In this document: piece after piece, positions 57,945-64,000 of the stretch
Layout: each line of letters starts with the position of its first letter
How positions within the stretch are numbered: the stretch's first letter is position 1
Assembly (NCBI GenBank): GCA_024803745.1
Contig: JANJXV010000043.1
Location: forward strand, 1,261,501-1,325,500
Length of the DNA: 64,000 bases
Direction: 5' to 3'
Origin: Megascapheus bottae
Taxonomy: Eukaryota > Chordata > Mammalia > Rodentia > Geomyidae
Program-made: the position numbers and the translations under genes
Notes under the pieces: generated by a model
The model's database searches: none
Told to the model about the DNA's origin: nothing
The model's input: only the letters and a program-made list of their open reading frames with translations

Positions 57945-57956
57945 CCGGAGGTAAGA
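57945..57956 (+). promoter_or_regulatory. Candidate 5' splice site in E2 leader
   Basis: CCGGAG|GTAAGA lies about 50 bases after the primer-binding site. A second, stronger consensus (CCCAG|GTAAGA) occurs at 58253-58263 after the 48-bp repeats. Either could be the donor for subgenomic RNA; consensus evidence only. Confidence 0.45.
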
Positions 57957-58100
57957 TGTTGAGCGCGTTAGTTTTGTCTTTGGTTTTTTTGTTTTGTCCT
58001 TTCTGTTGGGGAGCTCCAGGAGAGTGGCCCACCGGGGAGAAACTGGGCACAGTACAGCTCCCCAGGGCCGGAGTGGATGCGGGGACACCCCATCACTCCA

Positions 58101-58242
58101 GAGGGTCGTCGCAAAAATAGGGAGTTTGAGTCTCCTGGGCACGACAAAGAGGTTCATCACAAAAACAGGGAGTTGGAGTCTCCCGGGCACGACAAAGAGG
58201 GTCGTCGCAAAAACAGGGAGTTCGAGTCTCCCAGGCATGACA
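58101..58242 (+). repeat. Three 48-bp tandem units in the E2 leader
   Basis: Units start at 58101, 58149 and 58197, each GAGGNTCRTCRCAAAAA-like at the start and GGCAYGACA-like at the end. The third is slightly truncated. Because 48 is a multiple of three, the stretch reads as a 16-residue repeat ending FESPGHDKE in one frame, but that frame has no retroviral homology that I recognise and precedes gag. Leader repeats of this kind may lie in the packaging region; function unknown. Confidence 0.85.
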
Positions 58243-58424
58243 TCTGGAGTCTCCCAGGTAAGACAGTTGTGTTACTGTAGTTTTGTGTTTGTACGGCAGT
58301 TGTATTTGTCTTGGTATTTGTGCATCTTAGAGCTGATCCTTGTCTTGTAGGAGTTGTCATTTTTGTGTTGACTGTTCGCGATGAACCCCTTATTGGGTAG
58401 TTCTCTTTACCGCCTAATAGGAAA

Positions 58425-58876
58425 ATGGGTCATACAGGGAGTAAGGAGCTCGCAATGCCCCTAAGCCTTATCTTCCAACGTTTTAGGGACTTCCGAGACA
58501 AGGCCGCCCAGTCGGGTAACTAAGTTTACCCAGGAAAACTTAAAATGTTCTGCCAGCTGAAATGGACCACTTTCTTTACGGGATGACTGCCGAAGGAACC
58601 TTCCCCTGCTTAACAAAAACTTTTTCTCTCCCTCTAAAGCAGGTCACATCTTCAGGATCAGAAAAGGAGGAGAAAGGGGAGTCTGACTTGGAGAACTCGA
58701 CCCCCCTCCCCCACTCCTTATCTGTCCCTCCTCAAAGTTTTGTGTTTGGTGGTGCATATAAAGAGATTAGCCAAGCGGCATCCACGGAGAATCTTCCCCT
58801 AGACTTGATTTTGCAATGGTTTAAAGGTTCTAAAGAGATAATCTGGGTTCACTGCCCCTGTTTTATGGTTCTCTGA
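58425..58876 (+). pseudogene. gag: gag matrix remnant of E2
   Basis: An ATG in good context (GAAAATGGGT) opens MGHTGSKELAMPLSLIFQ, matching the gammaretroviral plan of a myristoylated matrix start followed by a PLSL segment. The frame stops at 58521-58523. Matrix-like sequence (KMFCQLKWTTFF) continues, with a further stop and a frame change into the ORF at 58562-58876 (GTFPCLTKTFSLPL, then an acidic, serine-proline-rich part). Similarity to gag fades after about 58800. Capsid and nucleocapsid are not found. Confidence 0.7.
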
Positions 58877-59174
58877 GGTGTTTTGTCTGATCCTGTAGAA
58901 ATCTGTACCATTCCTAATGGGTTCTTGTTTTCTGTGTCTTTGCCACTATCCATGTGAACATTCCTGGGGGCCTGGTATGGCTTCTCCCACTCAGATGAGC
59001 AATCTGGAGACAATGGGTGGCAGGACACAGGCATCAGTCTTGGTTCCCCCAGGTTTAAATTTGGTCCTATAAAGTGTCATGTGGGATGGGCTAGTCAAAA
59101 TTGGAAAAATGACTAGAGTCATGCTCTAGGTGGGCTAAATCTGGCACTGGAAGACTCCAACCAAATAATAATTT
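58877..59174 (+). other. Unassigned E2 segment between gag remnant and cassette
   Basis: Nearly 300 bases of ordinary base composition without a frame or motif that I recognise. It has no counterpart in E1. It may be decayed gag. Confidence 0.4.
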
Positions 59175-61810
59175 CAAATAAATTGCCTTGTAAAAATTTT
59201 TTTGAACCTGGTTCTCACCTGCAAGAGTATGATTGGCAAAACTCTTGATACTAAAGCTTCCAGAAAACAAATGGTCGATATTAATTTTGCACACTTTAAG
59301 ATCTTTGAATGTGTGTGAATGAGTGAGTGAACATGTTCAAGGTTAAATTGTCAGCATGCTGTATAAAACAATGGGTTAATTTATACTTAAAAATAAAAAG
59401 GCAATTGGGTAAATCTAAGTCTAAACTTCAAGAAAATTATTAGGTTTAAATGTTTTACAATGTCTCAAAGGGTTATTGCATTGTTTTAAAGAGAAACTGG
59501 TAAAAAGTATTTTTCTAAAGTAGAAAAAGTATTTTCTAAATGAAATTTGCATTAAAAAATAATTTGATATTGTAATGCATAGAGCTGTTTACATAATAAA
59601 GATTGTATCCTATTTAGCCCAGAGGCATTAGGGAATTTGAAATTTATTTCCTTAAGTTAAAGTTTGGAGACATGTATTAGAGATTTAAATGTGAATCTGT
59701 TTATCAATGTCAGAAACTTTGCCTGTCTTTTAAAATTGTTTAGGTAATCAAATGCCAAAAGACTGGAAAACTTAGGATAGTCCTGTGTGACCATTTTTGG
59801 GGGTGGGAGGTGAACTGGCTATGTTGCAGCTGTGGGTTCGATGGTGGGAAAGGCCCTAAGGGAGGGTCCACGCTGTTGAAAGAAAATAAGCTGGGATGAA
59901 GGCTATTCACTGAATCTGGTCAGATGGACTGAGTGGAATATCTTCGTCCCTTTTCCTTACAGACTGACATTGAAAATCTGATGGTAAAATAATACTATTT
60001 CTTAAACTGCTACTTAAAATGTATTGAATTGGGGAGGAGGGTTTTAAAAGGAATATTTAAAAGTTTGTTTCCTTATGATTTGATTTCATACTACTTCGCA
60101 ATTGGATATATTTTAGAAAAGAAGGAAACTATGTCTGGACTTTTGGTGCAGTAATGATTGTAGTTCTTGCATTAAGAAAAACTTATTGGCGTTTAAACTG
60201 TTATTGGAGTTCTAGGCAGTAACCTAAACTGCAGAGGAAAAAAACTGCCTCTTCTAAAAGGAGGCCTGAAGGCAAAGGGTGTTCCTTGATCCTAAGGAGA
60301 CCTGGAGAAAAGGGAGTGCCTTGAGCCCTTAAAGGTTCTTCAAGCAAATAAAGGCTAAAGTGTTTAATGTCTAAGCAAATATCAGTAAAAGGTTTTAAAG
60401 AAAAGTAGAAATGGATTTCTGAACAAAATTTAAAAGTAAAGTTGTCATAAAGTTTTGTTTCAAAAAAAGAAAACTAGGAAAATTAGTACTACCAAAATGG
60501 TTGCTTAATTGGTATTTCAGCTTATTCTTGTAAGTTACTTTATAGCAATCTCCAGCAGGCCCATGGAGAAGGACAGCAGATCCTCATTCAGGTGTAATTT
60601 TGGCCTTCACCAAGTTCCAGGTAAGATCATGCTTAGAGACTATTTCTGAGTCGACCATCTTGTTGCTTCTAATTGGAGTAAAGTGGCCTTTTGTCGGACT
60701 CATTGATCTGAAAGCCGCAGTTTTGAGCCAGCCCGGACAAAGAAAAGTCCCTGTAAGACTGTGGTGTCTAATCTGGCAGCAGAGTGCTATTAAGGCAGAG
60801 TTGCTTTGGAGCTCAAAGCGGCAGAGTGCTAGCTCTGAGCTGAAAAGCTGGGGGAGAGCACTCAAGCACCAAGCTTGGGACTCACAGTGGCAGAGTGCAA
60901 GCCTTGAGCTGCAGAGCTGAGGAGCGGCACTCAGGCCCTGAGTTTGGGACTTAAAAGTGGCAGAGTGCTAGCCTTGAGCTGGAGAGCTGAGAGACAGGAC
61001 CAAGACCCTATGTTTAAGACCAGCAACCAACAAAGTGAAATGCAAATGGGATGTTTAATCCCTGTGTGAAGAGACACTACTGGGACGAAAGCAATGAAGC
61101 ATCCAAATGCAGTAGCCACTGCTTGGATGGCAGAGATGGTGACAGATCCTCGAGTCATTTGTGCTTGGCCATTCAAAATTATTCAGAGCCAGGAGGTGTT
61201 AGAATAGTTTGTAAGCATGCCTTACTAATGTCCATGTTCATTTACTCCATAACTGGGCAGGAACTTGTCAGTCATCTGTAATAGTGGGTAGTTTACAATC
61301 CTGAACCCCATGGTTGCTCAAAGCCCTAACTGAGTGAATTTTGAATTGATACCAGCCACAAATTCAGAAAAAAAGTTTGTGGACCTGAGGCTGTGTCCCT
61401 ATTGATCTGTCTAGTCCTACAGTGGCAACTGAAGCATAGCTAAGCTCCCCAGAAAATCAAGAAAATGCCTTTGCAAATGGGTGCTAAGTAAGTTAAACTA
61501 TTGTAGCCAAAGAAGGTCTGTGCAGTTGTTAAATGTTGAATATGACCTCTAGTTTGGAGCAAATTATTGTTCCTGATAGCTAATCGTGGCAACCTGTTGG
61601 TATAATAGGCTAAGCTTTTTAAGGTCCCTAGTCAAGTACAGAGACAACATCCCCGAGTCAGCTTGAAGAAGTTATAGAAGATGGATCTTTGCCCATCAAC
61701 TCCCCTTAAGTTGAAGGGACCAGAGTCATTTTTGGAAAGTGAGACAGGATAAATTAGAGGTATTTGAAAGAGTAGTAACAGATGTGCAAGAGTGGAGACT
61801 GCACTTGGGA
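59175..61810 (+). other. Shared non-coding cassette in E2 (gag-pol position)
   Basis: This aligns by eye to the reverse complement of 29945-32085 in E1 over almost its whole length. The long shared segments include one around 59330-59370 (AACATGTTCAAGGTTAAATT), one around 60255-60330 (AAAAGGAGGCCTGAAGGCAA) and one around 61150-61260. E2 has about 221 bases that E1 lacks (59728-59948) and two extra copies of a 70-bp module. There are no retroviral coding motifs and only short open frames. It lies between the gag matrix remnant and the integrase tail, so it takes the place of most of gag and pol. Confidence 0.85.
60821..61029 (+). repeat. Three tandem SINE-like modules, 69-70 bp each
   Basis: Units start with GCAGAGTGC at 60821, 60890 and 60960. 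Each continues with a GCCTTGAGCT-like box, a GAGAGCTGAG-like box and a CCTGAGTTTGGGAC-like end. E1 has one unit at the same place (30701-30769, minus). The sequence resembles, from memory, an ID-related SINE body of geomyoid rodents. Confidence 0.6.
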
Positions 61811-61864
61811 ATGGCAATGTCTACAGGTTCAAGTCTTATGCCTGTCTAGAGAATCCAAGCCTCA

Positions 61865-62083
61865 TTTAAAGGAAATCTGGTTATTACTTTGAAATCTCAA
61901 CCCTATACCGCCCTGAAAACCAATGGGTTGCCAACCTGCAAAAACAAGTGTGCTCAGGGAAAGCAATTAGGAGACCACTGGGAGATTTCACCAAAGTCAG
62001 GCCTTAGGTTAAGCCGCTTTAACCAGGATGCAAGAATTTGGAGGCAACTTAGGAGGTGTGATGTTCCATCAGAGCTGCTGTGA
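61865..62083 (+). pseudogene. pol: Integrase C-terminal remnant of E2 pol
   Basis: The frame reads FKGNLVIT, then PYTALKTNGLPT and DHWEISPKSGLRLSR. Spacing and residues resemble the C-terminal SH3-like part of gammaretroviral integrase, where a KG-x-(LV)-hydrophobic stretch is followed by ALK, G(I/L)P and a W(E/K)-P-LRL end. The tryptophan-isoleucine-histidine box expected after GLP is not preserved. Only this tail of pol remains, directly after the shared cassette. A profile search would settle it. Confidence 0.5.
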
Positions 62084-62929
62084 GAGACAAAGCTGCTGCT
62101 ATACATCCTGTCCAGCCTGACTTCACAACTCTACAACTGCTTCCTGGCTGGAACTAAACCCTTGGTGGTGGGACACTGTATCTGTGCTAAGTTCCAAGTC
62201 CCCTAGGTCATGGGAGAGAAAATAAAGTGAGGATGCACCTAGCCTTTTGTAGTCATAGCCATCTTGGTGTCTATGGCTTTGTGAGGGGAATTCTCCACCC
62301 TGTGATGAGAAGCCTGGGGGTGAGAGGTGTTAAATGTGAATGAGGGCTATGGTCAAATGAAAAGAGAGAAAGGGCAGTAAAGAAATCTTGGGAAATGAAT
62401 TTTTAAAGAAATGGTTAATTCTAGAAAAGAAAGGATCTGAAAGGAATTGTCTTAAAAGTTCTAAAAAGGGAGGACGACAGATCCTAGAGAGTATGAGTAT
62501 GTAGCAGATGGTATGAAGCATGTCCTAATAATGGGAACTCTCCACATGTAAAGTTCTCCCCATCGGAGGGAGACCTTCCCCTAAAACTTAGGGAAATTGA
62601 ACTAGCTGATAGTGTTAACCATGATTCAATCCAGTTCTTACAGGCCTTACAGGTTGATTCGGGGACATGTTCATCGTCTGGTTTCTAACATCAAGTGTAC
62701 CTGCACTGTGATACCCAGGACTCCAACCACTGTGAAAGGAGCAGGAAAGAGCTACTGGATTCATCACTCCCAGATGGAGACAGCATGAGAATGTCACTTT
62801 GGACAAACCATGATAGACTGATGAAAGATAACCTGGCAGATATAAAAGGAGACTTGAGCACGAGAGAAGCAGGGGTCCCAAGGATGGTGTATAAAAGCTT
62901 ATCCAGCTGGTCTCCATGATAACACCCCC
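62084..62929 (+). other. Unassigned E2 segment, expected env region
   Basis: About 0.85 kb with frames shorter than about 100 codons and no env motif that I can defend. Position suggests decayed surface-glycoprotein sequence or replacement sequence. Apart from a possible TATAAAAG at 62843-62850, nothing else was noticed. Confidence 0.4.
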
Positions 62930-63034
62930 AATATCTGCAATTGCAGAATCCTTAGCTTTACTAATGTTGCTCTTGGCCCCTGCCTTGTAAACAGTATAAT
63001 GATCATTTGTACAAAGGAGAATTGGAGTGGTTAA
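62930..63034 (+). pseudogene. env: env transmembrane-subunit remnant of E2
   Basis: The frame with LGPCLVNSIMIIC (from about 62972) ends at a TAA at 63032-63034. The GPC-(I/L)-(L/V)-N signature at the cytoplasmic side of the membrane span is typical of gammaretroviral TM. It is about 100 bases before the polypurine tract, where env should end. No intact ectodomain, fusion peptide or surface subunit is present. Confidence 0.5.
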
Positions 63035-63120
63035 AAGGCCAGTGTTGAGGACTCAATATGGCCCTTATGACAGGAGGATATGGGGTAGGAGGAAGAGTCA
63101 AAGATTTGACTCATTGTCTA

Positions 63121-63135
63121 AAACGAGGGGGAAAT
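63121..63135 (+). other. Polypurine tract of E2
   Basis: AAAACGAGGGGGAAA runs directly into the LTR start TGAAGGGACC. One C interrupts the purines, consistent with age. Confidence 0.8.
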
Positions 63136-63656
63136 GAAGGGACCCCTTTCTTGACTTCCCAAAATCCATCCACTCTAGGCATTTCCCATCTTTATGACAA
63201 AGGACTTGACCTGAGGCAGGGGCTGCACAATCTGTGATAACAGCTCAGATTACAAGAGCAGGTAAAGCAGGTGGATTTACCAGAATTCCTACCCACCCCA
63301 CAACCCCTTGGCCTGCCAGGGAATTCCCTCCCCTTCCTTTGCCTTCAGAGCAGTATGCCAGAAGCCCACTGAAATGATAGGTCAGTTCAAACAGCAAAGG
63401 TGTCAGTGGTTTCCCCAGCCATCAATAAACCATGCTGAATTCCATTGGCCACCTGTATATGGCCAGCCCAACCACATGGCTGGGGCCTATAAAAGTAGCC
63501 TGTAAGATCAGGAGGGGTCGCTCTCTTGCTCACATCTTAGAGGCAGCCCTGACCGGTCAGTATGATTATCAATGCTAGGCGTGGAATAAAACTATGTTTA
63601 ACTTAACTTCCAAATTCCGCTTTTGTGTCAGACTCCTTTGATCACTGATCCTAACA
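63136..63656 (+). repeat. E2 3' LTR (521 bp)
   Basis: Starts TGAAGGGACC and ends CCTAACA. It matches the 5' LTR with many scattered substitutions and small indels (roughly 92-93 percent by eye). It keeps the TATAAAA box (63488-63494) and has the intact AATAAA signal that the 5' LTR has lost. Confidence 0.92.
63585..63590 (+). terminator. Polyadenylation signal AATAAA in E2 3' LTR
   Basis: GTGGAATAAAACTATG lies about 95 bases after the TATA box of the same LTR. The equivalent site in the 5' LTR reads AATAAC. Confidence 0.65.
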
Positions 63657-64000
63657 GGTGAGAGTTAGGGTTAGGGTTATGGTTTGTGTTAAGGGTTAGG
63701 GTTACGTTTAGGGACATTTAGGGTTAGGGTTAGGATTAGGGTTACGGTTAGGTTTATGTTTAGGGTTAGAGATAGGGCTAGGTTTAGGGTTTGGGTTAGG
63801 GTTAGGGTGATGGTTAGGGGTAGTGTTAGGATTAGGGTTAGGGTTAGGTTTAGGGTTAGTGTGAGGGTGACAGAGTTAGAGTGAGGGTGAGGGTTAGGGT
63901 GAGGGTTCGGGTGAGGGTTAGGGTGAGGGTTGGGTGAGGGTTAGGGTTAGGGTTAGGGTTTGGGTTAAGGGTTAGGGTTAGGTTTATGGACACTTCCGAT
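63657..64000 (+). repeat. Degenerate TTAGGG satellite, block 3
   Basis: Satellite resumes immediately after E2 with the same strand polarity and reaches the window end. It includes a GGGACATTTAGGG box and a GGGCTAGGTTTAGGG box like the landmarks of blocks 1 and 2. The first four bases (GGTG) may be the right target duplication of E2. Confidence 0.93.

Larger units (their letters stand above)
57351..63656 (+). mobile_element. E2: class I endogenous retrovirus, defective composite
   Basis: A 6.3-kb provirus on the plus strand. In order it has the 5' LTR, a proline-type primer-binding site, a leader with splice-donor-like sites and a 48-bp tandem repeat, a gag matrix remnant, the cassette shared with E1, an integrase-tail remnant, an unassigned stretch, an env transmembrane remnant, a polypurine tract and the 3' LTR. 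Capsid, nucleocapsid, protease, reverse transcriptase and most of env are gone. LTRs differ at roughly 35-45 of about 520 positions by eye, so it is much older than E1. It is probably a non-autonomous element comparable in plan to mouse VL30. Confidence 0.88.

Noticed and set aside
58077..58280. Leader frame encoding the 16-residue repeat, as a real protein
   Set aside because: It lies between primer site and gag, has no recognisable domain and depends only on the 48-bp repeat length; kept as a repeat feature.
59728..59961. Intron in the E2 cassette (GT...AG)
   Set aside because: E1 lacks a slightly different interval and keeps the pyrimidine tract, so the difference is better explained by a deletion or insertion with GTC microhomology.
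62615..62917. 100-codon minus-strand frame with hydrophobic stretches
   Set aside because: Antisense to E2, with no recognised motif and no supporting context.

Overview
The window is eukaryotic repeat DNA with no cellular gene that I can support. About 51 kb is one very degenerate telomere-type satellite (basic unit TTAGGG, commonest variant GTGAGG/TGAGGG). It is always G-rich on the + strand, in three blocks: 1-29508, 36424-57350 and 63657-64000. Two endogenous retroviruses (ERVs) of different classes are inserted into it. The likely host is a mammal, probably a rodent. Diverged TTAGGG satellites are known from guinea pig (alpha satellite) and kangaroo rat (HS-alpha). A roughly 70-bp module inside both ERVs also resembles, from memory, a SINE of geomyoid (heteromyid) rodents. 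Species assignment is inference.

Layout. Block 1 (1-29508) is satellite with visible higher-order structure. In the first 9 kb a set of non-canonical landmark sequences recurs in the same order with a period near 2.7 kb. Further right are tandem duplications of about 0.2, 0.78 and 0.77 kb. Element E1 (29509-36423, minus strand) is a class II (betaretrovirus-like, ERVK/IAP-like) provirus. It has 422-bp LTRs that differ at only 4 positions, a 6-bp target duplication, a lysine-type primer-binding site, a broken gag, a GGGAAAC slippery site with a perfect hairpin, a broken dUTPase-protease region, and a pol reduced to the integrase tail. Block 2 (36424-57350) is satellite again, with a clear higher-order repeat of about 1.62-1.68 kb at 39.2-44 kb. 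Element E2 (57351-63656, plus strand) is an older class I (gammaretrovirus-like) provirus. Its LTRs are clearly diverged, its primer-binding site is proline-type, and it keeps scraps of gag matrix, integrase tail and env transmembrane region. Block 3 (63657-64000) continues the satellite.

The most interesting observation is that E1 and E2, with unrelated LTRs and primer sites, share a non-coding cassette of about 2.1-2.6 kb (29945-32085 in E1; 59175-61810 in E2). It lies in the same transcriptional sense in both. In E1 it occupies the place of env; in E2 it replaces most of gag and pol. This resembles the composite, non-autonomous logic of mouse ETn/VL30 elements, but here one cassette serves two retroviral classes.

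The long arginine-valine, leucine-threonine or asparagine-proline open frames across the satellite are artefacts of a 6-bp repeat, which keeps one frame free of stops. They are not annotated as genes.
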